64,000 bases of DNA. Origin: Streptomyces sp. NBC_00464. GTDB taxonomy: Bacteria > Actinomycetota > Actinomycetes > Streptomycetales > Streptomycetaceae. Each line of letters starts with the position of its first letter. Positions within the stretch are counted from its first letter, which is position 1. The stretch covers positions 806,001-870,000 of the forward strand of contig NZ_CP107899.1 of the NCBI RefSeq assembly GCF_036013915.1, written 5' to 3'. Under the pieces are notes generated by a model that was not told where the DNA came from, made no database searches, and saw only the letters and a list, made by a program, of their open reading frames with translations. The translations under genes and the position numbers were made by a program. Below are positions 1-7,534 of the stretch, in pieces.

Positions 1-1294
1 CCCAGCCGTCGTCCGCGACCCCGTCCACGGACTGGGCGGCGCTGAACGGGCGGGCGTAGTCGGCGTCCGCGTCACCGGCGCCGGTGCCCTGCTCGGGGTC
101 CTGGGGGTCGGCGGTGGTGCCCTTGGTGACGCCGTTCAGGCAGGTGAGGTTGTTGGGGTCGATGTTGGCGAAGGCGTAGTTGACGATGTCGAGCTTCCCG
201 GCGGCGCCGGAGTCGTGGAGGTTCTTGACGAAGTACTGGCGCCCGTAGATCCCCCACTGGACGAAGTAGCCGACCTTGGCGTAGTTGCCCGCGCCGACGA
301 TGTCGTCGGTCTTCACGGTGAGGGTGTTGCTCGCGGGCGAGGCGTTGTCGGCCGCGTCACGGGCCTTGACCGTGAAGGTGTACGAGGTCGAGGGAGACAG
401 ACCGCCGATGGTGGCGGTGGCCGTGCTGCCGGAGACCGTCGTGGCCAGGGTGGAGCCGCGGTAGATGTCATATGCGGCGACCCGTTGGTTGTCCGTCGCG
501 GCGGTCCAGGCCAGCGTGACGGACGAGGAGTCGGTCGCGGTGGCGTGCAGGGCACCGGGGGCCGTCGGAGGCGAGGTGTCGGTGGCCGGGTCGACGGTGG
601 TGACGGCCAGCGGGGCACTCTCGGCGGAGGTGTTCCCGCGGGTGTCCTTGGCCCGGACGGTGAAGGAGTAGGGGGTGGCGGGGGTCAGACCGGTGACGGT
701 GGCGGAGGTCGTCGCGGTGGCGGAGCCGACCACCTTGCCGCCGGCCAGGATGTCGTACGAGGCCACGGGGAAGTCGCCCGCGGCGGCGGCCGTCCAGGAC
801 AGCGAGGCGGTGCGGGCGGTCACATCGGTCCGCTTGAGCCCGCCGGGCGCGCCGGGCGGCGCGTCGGCGGACCCGTCGCACTTGTCGCCGTTGATCCGGC
901 AGCCGGTCGGTGCGGTGATCGGGCCGGTGGCGACGAACCAGAAGCTGTAGGGCTCGGTGGTGGCGTGCGCGGCGACCGTGCCGTTGTAGTGGGCGTTGAC
1001 CGCGGTGATGTGGCTGCCCCGGGTGGTGACGGTGCCGTTGTACGAGGAACTGATCGCGACCCCGGCAGGCAGGTCGAATTCGAGGCTCCAGCCGGTGACG
1101 GCCGTGTCGGTGTCGTTGCGCAGGACATAGGTCCCCTTCCACCACGGCCCGTTGTCGGCCGAGGTGAAGGTCGCCGTGAGCTTGCCCGCCGCGTGCGCGG
1201 GGCCGGTCTGGAGGGACAGGAGGGCGAGGAGGAGGGCGAGGACGGCGAGCAGTGCGGTCGCCGTCCTCCGTCTGAGGGGCATGTGCTCGAACAT
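1..1294 (-). CDS. Secreted GH18-type chitinase, N-terminal part (runs off the window)
   Basis: Secreted multidomain chitinase; only the first ~431 residues lie in the window. A Sec signal peptide (basic start MPLRRR, Leu/Ala-rich core, AHA cleavage site) is followed by a CBM2-like carbohydrate-binding module (about residues 36-135). Two fibronectin type III domains follow (about 145-235 and 240-335), both ending in the FTVKARD/AADN style typical of Streptomyces chitinases. The start of the catalytic barrel is visible as KVGYFVQWGIYGR and DIVNYAFANI, a GH18 opening. The GH18 DxxDxDxE active-site motif lies outside. The ATG at 1294 is preceded by AGGGAG at 6 nt. Two DasR-like operators lie upstream. 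Chitinase is clear; the exact subclass is not decided here. Confidence 0.9.
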   Translation of the reverse strand, partial: MFEHMPLRRRTATALLAVLALLLALLSLQTGPAHAAGKLTATFTSADNGPWWKGTYVLRNDTDTAVTGWSLEFDLPAGVAISSSYNGTVTTRGSHITAVNAHYNGTVAAHATTEPYSFWFVATGPITAPTGCRINGDKCDGSADAPPGAPGGLKRTDVTARTASLSWTAAAAGDFPVASYDILAGGKVVGSATATTSATVTGLTPATPYSFTVRAKDTRGNTSAESAPLAVTTVDPATDTSPPTAPGALHATATDSSSVTLAWTAATDNQRVAAYDIYRGSTLATTVSGSTATATIGGLSPSTSYTFTVKARDAADNASPASNTLTVKTDDIVGAGNYAKVGYFVQWGIYGRQYFVKNLHDSGAAGKLDIVNYAFANIDPNNLTCLNGVTKGTTADPQDPEQGTGAGDADADYARPFSAAQSVDGVADDGW

Positions 1295-1377
1295 GGTTCT
1301 CCCTTGCGGCTGGGACCGGCGAGGCGGCCCTCGGGAGGAGCGGATGCACGTCGTTCCATGGAGCACAGGGGAAAGTA

Positions 1378-1416
1378 ATTGGTCTGGACCAAGCCGTCAA
1401 TAGGTACAGACCAATT
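1378..1416 (-). promoter_or_regulatory. Pair of DasR-type (dre) operators before the chitinase gene
   Basis: Two inverted copies of a TGGTCTRGACCA-like word stand 85-120 bp upstream of the chitinase start. ATTGGTCTGGACCAAG lies at 1378-1393, and AGGTACAGACCAAT at 1402-1415 reads on the other strand as ATTGGTCTGTACCT. The first matches the known dre consensus for DasR and the 12-bp repeats described in Streptomyces chitinase promoters almost perfectly. Repression relieved by amino-sugar phosphates is inferred, not shown. Confidence 0.75.
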
Positions 1417-1455
1417 AACCTCTTGCCACCCTCCCCGATCCCGCCGGGAAACCGC

Positions 1456-2433
1456 TCAGCCGCCGAGCACGACCGTGCGCGCCGCCGAGAAGTCACCCCA
1501 CTTGCCGTCGGGGAGTTTGGCGCGGATCTTCATCGAGTGGCGGGTGCCGCGCGGCTCGCCGACGGTAAGCCGGTAGCTCGCCCGGCCCGCGGGCGGTTCG
1601 CCGCCCCAGACGATCGTGGTGGTGAGCCGGCCGTCCAGATAGAGCTGGTAGGCGGGAATCTTCCCGCCGGTCTCCGGCTGCTTCCAGTCCAGGTCCACGG
1701 CGTACTCCTTGCCCTGCGCCTTGCTCGTGATCCGCAGGTCCGTGGGGGCGGTACTCGCGGGTGCGCCGGGCGCGGTCGCGGTGGTGAGGTCGAAGGTGTC
1801 GCTGTCGGACGACGAGGTGTCGGCCGCGTCGCGGGCGCGGACCGTGAAGGTGTAGACGGTGCCGGGACGCAGCCCGGTCAGGCGCGCCGTGGTCTGCGTG
1901 CCGGGCACGCTGTGGATGCGGGAGCCCTCCTGGTAGATGTCGTACGAGGTGACGCCGACGTCGTCCGTGGAGCCGCCCCAGGACAGGGTCGCGGCCTTGC
2001 CGCCGTCGGCCTTGCCGCGCAGTTTCACCGGCCGGGTCGGGGCCTCGTGGTCGGCGGGGGTCGGCGCGGGCGTGGTGACGGCCGCGGCGGCGCTCGGCAC
2101 GGAGAGGTTCCCGGCGGCGTCCCGGGCCCGGACGGTGAACGTGTACGCGGTCGAGGCGGTCAGCCCGTCGACGTCGATCATCACCTTGGCCGCGGGAACG
2201 GACTTCACCTTCTCGCCCTGGCGGTAGACCTCATAGCCGGTGACGGCCGTGTCGTCGGTGGCGGGCTCCCACATGACGTGCGCGGAAGTGGCACTACTCG
2301 CCTGAACGGTCACCCCATGGGGTGCGGTCGGTTTCCCGGTGTCCGCCTCGGCCTCCGAACCGCAGGCGGTGAGCGCGGCAAGGAGCAGGGCGGCGGAGCA
2401 GGCCAACGCGGCGGTTGCGTGGGGGCGTTGCAC
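1456..2433 (-). CDS. Fibronectin type III repeat lipoprotein
   Basis: Predicted surface lipoprotein of about 325 residues. I prefer the GTG at 2433 because GGAAGG stands 7 nt upstream; an in-frame ATG at 2448 lacks a ribosome binding site. The signal peptide ends in a lipobox (LTAC), followed by an acidic spacer. Two clear fibronectin type III domains (about residues 33-125 and 132-225) carry the YTFTVRARDAAG/AAD signature also seen in the neighbouring chitinase. A third, more divergent Fn3-like domain ends the protein. No catalytic domain is visible. A DasR-type site immediately upstream suggests co-expression with chitinolytic enzymes, perhaps as a polysaccharide- or partner-binding accessory. 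That role is inference. Confidence 0.75.
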   Translation of the reverse strand: MQRPHATAALACSAALLLAALTACGSEAEADTGKPTAPHGVTVQASSATSAHVMWEPATDDTAVTGYEVYRQGEKVKSVPAAKVMIDVDGLTASTAYTFTVRARDAAGNLSVPSAAAAVTTPAPTPADHEAPTRPVKLRGKADGGKAATLSWGGSTDDVGVTSYDIYQEGSRIHSVPGTQTTARLTGLRPGTVYTFTVRARDAADTSSSDSDTFDLTTATAPGAPASTAPTDLRITSKAQGKEYAVDLDWKQPETGGKIPAYQLYLDGRLTTTIVWGGEPPAGRASYRLTVGEPRGTRHSMKIRAKLPDGKWGDFSAARTVVLGG

Positions 2434-2456
2434 GGTGGTGCCTTCCATCCGGAAGC

Positions 2457-2472
2457 AATGGTCCAGACCTGT
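2457..2472 (-). promoter_or_regulatory. DasR-type operator / chitinase 12-bp repeat
   Basis: AATGGTCCAGACCTGT contains TGGTCCAGACCT, the 12-bp word known from Streptomyces chitinase promoters. It lies about 25 bp upstream of the Fn3 lipoprotein start, in the space between divergent genes. It supports placing this lipoprotein in the chitin/GlcNAc regulon. Confidence 0.7.
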
Positions 2473-2599
2473 ATCGCATGGGGTGGGGGTCCCCGACAAG
2501 GGGACGGAGCGGAACGTTCCGCAATGTGCCGGTGTGCACCGCGCTCTGCGCTCAGTACTCAGTGGCAGCGCTCAGGGCCACCTGACGTACCGTCGTCCG

Positions 2600-3660
2600 A
2601 TGCTGTGCATACGAGGCGTGGTGCTGCCGGAACGCGAGGAGCGTTCGTTCTGGATCGACGGAGAGCTGCTCAGGGCCGGGGCACCGCCGGGCGGTTTCGC
2701 GGGCCGGGATGCCGAGGTGGTCGTGGACGGGGGCTGGCTGCTTCCGGGCCTGGTCGACGTGCACACACATCCGGGGTCCACGGATCCCGGCACGTCCTTC
2801 GACGAGGACCTGTTGCGCGCGCAGTTGGGCGAGCACCGCGACGCCGGGGTGCTGGCGGTGCGCACGCCGGGGACGGCCGCGCGGATGCCCGCTGGGTGGA
2901 CAGCGATCCGGAACTGCCGCGGGTCACCTCGGCGGGGCGGTGGCTGGCCACGCCCGGCCGGTTCTTCCCCGGATTCGGCCGGGACGTCGCCGAGGACGGC
3001 CTGGTGCGGGCGGCACTGGAGGAGGTGGCCGCCTCGTCGGGGTGGTGCAAGGTCATCGGCGACTGGCGCGCGGACGAACCGGCGCTGCCGCTCACGCTGC
3101 TGACCGAGGTGGTGGCGGCCGTGCACGCGGCCGGCGGCAAGGTGGCGGTCCATTGCCAGACGGCCGAGGGCACCCGCAACGCGGTGCTGGCGGGCGCCGA
3201 CAGCCTGGAGCACGGCATGCATCTGGATCCGGCGCTGCTGGACCGGATGGCCGCGCAGGGCACGGCGTTCATACCGACCCTCGGCGTGTTCGGCGCGAAG
3301 GCCGACGCGATGCGGGCGCGGGAGCCGAGTGTGGGCCGCGATCTGTGGCTGACCGGCTGGGACACCATGTTCGGCAACGTCCGGGCCGCCCACGAAGCGG
3401 GCGTGACGGTGCTGGCCGGCACCGACTCGTTCCCCTGCGGAACCGTCGCGGGCGAGGCCTCCTGGCTGATGCGGGCCGGGCTGTCCGCCGAGGCGGCCCT
3501 GGGCGCGGCGTCCTGGACGGCGCGGGCCTGGCTGGGGCTGCCGGGGCTGGTGGACGGGGCTGCGGCCGACCTCGTCGCGTACGCCACCGATCCGATCGCC
3601 GATCCGGCGGCACTCGGTCACCCCGGCCGGATCATTCTGCGGGGACGCGTGGTGCGCTGA
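2600..3660 (+). pseudogene. Amidohydrolase family protein disrupted by a -1 frameshift
   Basis: Two overlapping reading frames together make one amidohydrolase. The N-terminal part begins with ATG 2600 and carries the metal-binding LPGLVDVHTHPG motif. The rest, from about WVDSDPELPRV to the stop at 3660, is in a frame that requires one extra base near 2892. Inserting a base there restores RMPA-WVDSDPELPR. The C-terminal frame retains the barrel histidines (VAVHCQTAEGT, SLEHGMH) and the aspartate of LAGTDSFP. This is either a genuine inactivating deletion or a sequencing error. The substrate is unknown. A run of about 350 intact codons after the shift argues that the lesion is recent or an error. 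Confidence 0.75.
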
Positions 3661-3697
3661 GCGATGATTCCGGGGCGCTCGGGCAGTCTGCACACCT

Positions 3698-4303
3698 ATG
3701 GACACGAAGACGAACTCCGCGCCCCTCCTCGACCTCGAACCCGCGGCCCGGCAGATCGCCGGGACCCTCGACGCCATCGACGACAGCCGCCTGACCGCGC
3801 CCACCCCGTGCCCCGATGTCACGGTGGGCGCCCTGCTCGCCCACGTCGAAGGGCTGGCGGTGGCGTTTCGCGATGCCGCGCGCAAGGAGCTGGGAGCGAC
3901 GACCGACACGGCACCCTCGGTGGAGTCCGGGGTGCTGGCGGACGGCTGGCGCTCCACGCTGCCCGCGGCACTCGACGAGATGGTGGCGGCCTGGCGCGCC
4001 CCCGACGCCTGGCAGGGCATGACCCGGGCGGGCAGCGTGGACCTGCCGGGCGAGGTGGCCGGCATGGTCGCGCTCAACGAGTTGGTGCTGCACGGCTGGG
4101 ACCTGGCGCGGTCGACCGGGCAGCCGTACGGGGCCGAGGAGGCGCATCTGCGCAACACGCTGGCGCTGCTGGCCGACCTGGGCGACGCCCCGCCGGCCGG
4201 CTCCCCGTTCGGCCCGCCGGTCCCGGTCGCGGACGATGCACCTCTGCTGGACCGGGCGGTCGCCCGCAGCGGCCGGCGCCCGGACTGGCAGCCGGCGGGC
4301 TGA
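3698..4303 (+). CDS. TIGR03086-family (DinB/mycothiol-dependent isomerase-like) protein
   Basis: 201-residue cytoplasmic protein of the actinobacterial TIGR03086 / maleylpyruvate-isomerase-N family. It has a DinB-like four-helix fold that binds a divalent metal and in some members uses mycothiol. Visible family features are TPCPDVTVGALLAHVEG near the N terminus and LNELVLHGWDLARSTGQ near residue 130, which supply the metal-binding histidines. It stands alone on the plus strand, 37 nt after the broken amidohydrolase, so the two may have been co-transcribed. Substrate unknown. Confidence 0.8.
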   Translation: MDTKTNSAPLLDLEPAARQIAGTLDAIDDSRLTAPTPCPDVTVGALLAHVEGLAVAFRDAARKELGATTDTAPSVESGVLADGWRSTLPAALDEMVAAWRAPDAWQGMTRAGSVDLPGEVAGMVALNELVLHGWDLARSTGQPYGAEEAHLRNTLALLADLGDAPPAGSPFGPPVPVADDAPLLDRAVARSGRRPDWQPAG

Positions 4304-4321
4304 GCCCTCCCGTTGCGGCCG

Positions 4322-5011
4322 TCAGCTGGTGAAGAACTCCGTGATCTGCTGGGCCACCTGATCGGCGTGGACCTGGTGCACGCGGTGGCCGCCGCCGAGG
4401 GTGATCAGATGACAGTCCGGGATCAGCGTGGCCATGTCCTGCAACCGCCCCTGCGGCATGGTGCTGGCCGGGCCGCCGGCGAGCATGAGCGTCGGGGCGA
4501 CGATCTCACCGAGGCCCTCCTCCCACGCCGGGTCGGGGTCGGCCAGCTGGTTCCGTACGGCCGCGAGCACGGCCTCGTCGTAGTCGACCGGCCCGTCGGG
4601 CGACACGTCGGGGCCCGCCGCTCCCGGGAACGGCGGCGGGGTCTCCACCAGCACCAGCCGCTCCACCCGGTCCGCGTGCGTCTGCGCGAACAGATGGGCG
4701 ACGACGCCGCCCATGCCGTGGCCGACCAGGCCGACCCGGTCGAGCTCGCACGCGTCGAGGAAGCCGAAGAGGTCGTCGAGCATCAGCTCGAAGTCGTACT
4801 CGTCGGGCCAGTCGCTCTCGCCGTGACCGCGCAGGTCGAGGGCGTACACCCGCCATTCCTGACCGAGCAGACTCCCGGCCGCCTCCCAGCTCGCGGCGGA
4901 ATCGCCGAGGCCGTGCAGCAGCACGACGGGCGAGCCGAACGGGTCGCCCCAGGTCCGGTACGCCAGACGTACGTCGCCGACATCCACAACAGACTGATCA
5001 TCCATACCCAT
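4322..5011 (-). CDS. Alpha/beta-fold hydrolase
   Basis: 229-residue cytoplasmic alpha/beta hydrolase. The oxyanion region is VVLLHGLGDS. The nucleophile elbow reads LVGHGMGGVV, with Gly where most enzymes carry Ser (consensus GHSMGG). The acid may be in the VAPTLMLAGG region, and the catalytic histidine candidate is GGGHRVHQVH near the C terminus. The missing serine at the elbow is directly visible and implies an atypical or inactive catalytic site. The start at 5011 is chosen from the sequence beginning MGMDDQ; the ribosome binding site is weak and a second ATG exists at 5005. Convergent with the preceding gene. Confidence 0.75.
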   Translation of the reverse strand: MGMDDQSVVDVGDVRLAYRTWGDPFGSPVVLLHGLGDSAASWEAAGSLLGQEWRVYALDLRGHGESDWPDEYDFELMLDDLFGFLDACELDRVGLVGHGMGGVVAHLFAQTHADRVERLVLVETPPPFPGAAGPDVSPDGPVDYDEAVLAAVRNQLADPDPAWEEGLGEIVAPTLMLAGGPASTMPQGRLQDMATLIPDCHLITLGGGHRVHQVHADQVAQQITEFFTS

Positions 5012-5065
5012 GACGCTACAGCCGAATGAGGGAAGATCACTCCCGCGGCCTGGCAGGCTTGAGAG

Positions 5066-5914
5066 GTGAAGCCCACCCCGCGTGCCCTGGTCAGCCCCCT
5101 CGCCGCTCTCGTCCTGGCCGTCGCCGTGCTGTCCGGCTGTACGGGGGCGGGGTCCGGCGCCTCCGCCGGCAAGGGGGCCGCCGGTGCCGGGCTCGACGAT
5201 CCGGCGAAGAAGGACATCGCCATGCAGCTGGTCTCCAGCGCGGAGAACTCGACCCTGGACTGGAGGGCCCAGTACTCGTACATCCAGGACATCGGCGACG
5301 GACGCGGCTACACGGCGGGCATCATCGGCTTCTGCTCCGGCACCGGCGACATGCTGAGCGTGGTGGAGCGGTACGCGAAGGCCAGGCCGGGGAATTCGCT
5401 GGAGCGGTTCCTGCCCGCCCTGCGGGCGGTCCAGGGGACCGACGCGCACACGGGACTCGGCCGTCCGTTCACCGAGGCGTGGGCCGAGGCCGCCGGTGAC
5501 GCGGCGTTCCGCTCGGCCCAGGACACCGAGCGGGACCGGTCGTACTTCGACCCCGCGGTCGAACAGGCGAAGAAGGACGGGCTGGGCGCGCTGGGCCAGT
5601 TCATCTACTACGACGCCTATGTGATGCACGGGGCCGGTGACACGGAGGGCACCGTCGGTTTCCGTACGATGCGCCGCGAGGCGCTCGCCGAGGACCCGTC
5701 CCCCGCCCAGGGCGGCGACGAGGAGACATACCTCGACGACTTCCTCGACGCCCGGGTCGCGGCGATCCGCAAGGAGCCCTCGCACACCGACACCAGTCGG
5801 GTCGAGACGGCCCAGCGGGTGTTCGTACGCCAGGGCAGGTTCGATCTGGAGACACCTCTGCGGTGGAAGGTGTACGACGACAGCTATCTGATCAAGGATC
5901 CGGCCGGCTCGTAA
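5066..5914 (+). CDS. csn: GH46 chitosanase, lipoprotein form
   Basis: 282-residue endo-chitosanase that cleaves beta-1,4-glucosamine polymers outside the membrane. The signal peptide ends with a lipobox (LSGC, Cys25), so this copy is probably membrane-anchored. The catalytic domain begins with AGAGLDDPAKKDIAMQLVSS, nearly identical to Streptomyces N174 chitosanase. The acid Glu60 (SSAENS) and base Asp78 (DIGDGRGYT) are spaced 18 residues apart as in the N174 pair Glu22/Asp40. The GTG start at 5066 follows a short AGG. A second chitosanase lies 0.7 kb downstream, so these are tandem paralogues with different export modes. Confidence 0.92.
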   Translation: MKPTPRALVSPLAALVLAVAVLSGCTGAGSGASAGKGAAGAGLDDPAKKDIAMQLVSSAENSTLDWRAQYSYIQDIGDGRGYTAGIIGFCSGTGDMLSVVERYAKARPGNSLERFLPALRAVQGTDAHTGLGRPFTEAWAEAAGDAAFRSAQDTERDRSYFDPAVEQAKKDGLGALGQFIYYDAYVMHGAGDTEGTVGFRTMRREALAEDPSPAQGGDEETYLDDFLDARVAAIRKEPSHTDTSRVETAQRVFVRQGRFDLETPLRWKVYDDSYLIKDPAGS

Positions 5915-6102
5915 ACCCATGATCGACAGGCGCGCGAGGCGTTGACCGCAGGTTCCGTGTGCGCCGGTGCGCACCACACGTGACCTGCGCTTTCACTTCC
6001 GGGGGACCCTCGGCCCCCGGCCGTGTCCGGGGCACCTGCCGGCCCGTTGAGGCGGGCGGACGGCACACGCTTCGTGGGCCGGATCATCGAGGAGCTTGCG
6101 AC

Positions 6103-6414
6103 ATGATGAAGAAGATTCTGCTGGCCGCGGCCATGCTGACCGCCGGTCTGGGACTGGCCGTATCGCCCGCCGCCCAGGCCGCCCCGAGCGCGGTCGCCGC
6201 ACACAGCGTCAAGGCAGCGCCGGCCCAGGTCTGCACGGTCAACGACAACGGGGTGAACTTCCGCGGCGGTCCGGGGACGGACTACCCCGTGCTGGGCCAG
6301 GTGAACCGGGGCCAGAATCTCGACGCCCGTGGCCAGGAGGGCAGTTGGGTGATGGGTGACCTGTGGGGCGGCCCCACCGGTGTCTGGATCCACGTGGCCT
6401 ACCTGGACTGCTGA
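6103..6414 (+). CDS. Small secreted SH3-like domain protein
   Basis: 103-residue exported protein. The ATG at 6103 follows GAGGAG at 8 nt. The Sec signal peptide ends near AAQAAPS, and the mature part is a single bacterial SH3-like domain with the typical VNFRGGPGTDYPVLGQV start and GVWIHVAYLDC end. Two cysteines (VCTVND near the start, final LDC) could form a disulfide closing the domain. Such domains often bind cell wall or peptides. Its position between two chitosanase genes may be coincidental; function unknown. Confidence 0.8.
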   Translation: MMKKILLAAAMLTAGLGLAVSPAAQAAPSAVAAHSVKAAPAQVCTVNDNGVNFRGGPGTDYPVLGQVNRGQNLDARGQEGSWVMGDLWGGPTGVWIHVAYLDC

Positions 6415-6428
6415 GCCGGATTTCCGCC

Positions 6429-6464
6429 GCCCCGCACCGACCGCTCCGGCGGCCGGTGCGGGGC
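6429..6464 (+). terminator. Intrinsic terminator-like hairpin after the SH3 gene
   Basis: GCCCCGCACCG and CGGTGCGGGGC form an 11-bp perfect stem with a 14-nt loop, 15 nt after the stop codon. There is no clear T-run, as is usual in streptomycetes. Confidence 0.7.
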
Positions 6465-6532
6465 CTTCGCGTTTCCGGGGCTCGCCCAACTCGCCGACGT
6501 CGAAGGGGTGTACGACCGCCGTTCGACTCTGA

Positions 6533-6547
6533 TAGGAAAGCTTCCTA
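6533..6547 (+). promoter_or_regulatory. Near-palindromic operator candidate before chitosanase 2
   Basis: TAGGAAAGCTTCCTA is a near-perfect palindrome centred 46 bp upstream of the start codon. Chitosanase genes in Streptomyces are known to be repressed by the ROK-family CsnR at a GAAAG-type palindrome. This site is a plausible CsnR operator by position and content, which I infer rather than know. No such sequence precedes the first chitosanase. Confidence 0.5.
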
Positions 6548-6585
6548 ACAGAACCATCGGAACGACGAACTCCCTTGGAGGACTG

Positions 6586-7449
6586 GTGCACGCTCCCCAC
6601 AAGCGCACCGCACGTCGCAACAACCGATCCGTGCGCGTCGCACTCGTCGCGCTCGGCCTGACCCTCACGGCGATCCCCGCAACGGCCTTCGCCGGCACCG
6701 ACTCCGCCCCCACGGCGGTTCACCAACAGGAGGCGGCCGCGACCGGGCTCGACGATCCGGCAAAGAAGGACATCGCCATGCAACTGGTCTCCAGCGCGGA
6801 GAACTCCTCACTGGACTGGAAGGCGCAGTACGGCTACATCGAGGACATCGACGACGGCCGCGGCTACACGGCGGGCATCATCGGCTTCTGCTCCGGCACC
6901 GGCGACATGCTCGACCTCGTGGAGCTCTACACCGAGCGGGATCCGGGCAATCCGCTCGCGGAGTACCTGCCGGCCCTGCGCGAGGTGGACGGCACCGATT
7001 CGCACGAGGGCCTCGACCCCGGCTTCAGCGAGGCCTGGGAGTCGGCGGCCCAGGATCCGGCGTTCCAGCAGGCCCAGAACGACGAGCGCGACCGGGTGTA
7101 CTTCGACCCGGCGGTGAGCCGGGGCAAGAGCGACGGACTGGGCACGCTCGGCCAGTTCGCGTACTACGACGCCATCGTGATGCACGGCGACGGCGGCGAC
7201 AGCACGAGCTTCGGTTCCATTCGCAAGCGCGCCCTCGCCAAGGCGAAGCCGCCGGCCCAGGGCGGCGACGAGGTCACCTACCTCAACGCCTTCCTGGACG
7301 CGCGGGTCTGGGCCATGCAGCAGGAGGAGGCCCACTCGGACACCAGCCGGGTGGACACGGCTCAGCGGGTCTTCCTGAACGAAGGCAATCTGAACCTGGA
7401 CCCGCCGCTCGACTGGAAGGTGTACGGCGACAGCTTCCACATCGGCTGA
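6586..7449 (+). CDS. csn: GH46 chitosanase, freely secreted form
   Basis: 287-residue endo-chitosanase. The GTG at 6586 is favoured by GGAGG 4 nt upstream. The signal peptide has a basic N region (KRTARRNNR), a hydrophobic core and an AFA cleavage site with no lipobox, so the enzyme should be released. The catalytic domain starts TGLDDPAKKDIAMQLVSSAENS. The expected acid is Glu72 and base Asp90, 18 residues apart as in the N174 enzyme. It is highly similar to the chitosanase at 5066-5914, including the ALGQF/TLGQF and QGGDE blocks, consistent with tandem duplication. An operator-like palindrome precedes it, and a strong bidirectional terminator follows. Confidence 0.93.
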   Translation: MHAPHKRTARRNNRSVRVALVALGLTLTAIPATAFAGTDSAPTAVHQQEAAATGLDDPAKKDIAMQLVSSAENSSLDWKAQYGYIEDIDDGRGYTAGIIGFCSGTGDMLDLVELYTERDPGNPLAEYLPALREVDGTDSHEGLDPGFSEAWESAAQDPAFQQAQNDERDRVYFDPAVSRGKSDGLGTLGQFAYYDAIVMHGDGGDSTSFGSIRKRALAKAKPPAQGGDEVTYLNAFLDARVWAMQQEEAHSDTSRVDTAQRVFLNEGNLNLDPPLDWKVYGDSFHIG

Positions 7450-7468
7450 CGCACCCGGGCAGGAAACG

Positions 7469-7521
7469 CGCTGTGGCGCGTACGGTCGCCCTCGCGGGAC
7501 GAGACCGTACGCGCCACAGCG
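7469..7521. terminator. Bidirectional terminator between convergent genes
   Basis: A perfect 19-bp inverted repeat (CGCTGTGGCGCGTACGGTC and its complement) with a 15-nt loop lies between the chitosanase stop (7449) and the permease stop (7535). It can terminate both convergent transcripts. Confidence 0.85.
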
Positions 7522-7534
7522 TCATGACGTAGCG

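Noticed and set aside
1423..3660. A 745-codon plus-strand frame as one large protein
   Set aside because: Its first part runs antisense through the Fn3 lipoprotein gene; only the last third is real, as the C-terminal half of the frameshifted amidohydrolase.
7469..7521. The 19-bp inverted repeat as an operator
   Set aside because: It lies between two convergent stop codons, where a bidirectional terminator is expected, not a promoter.
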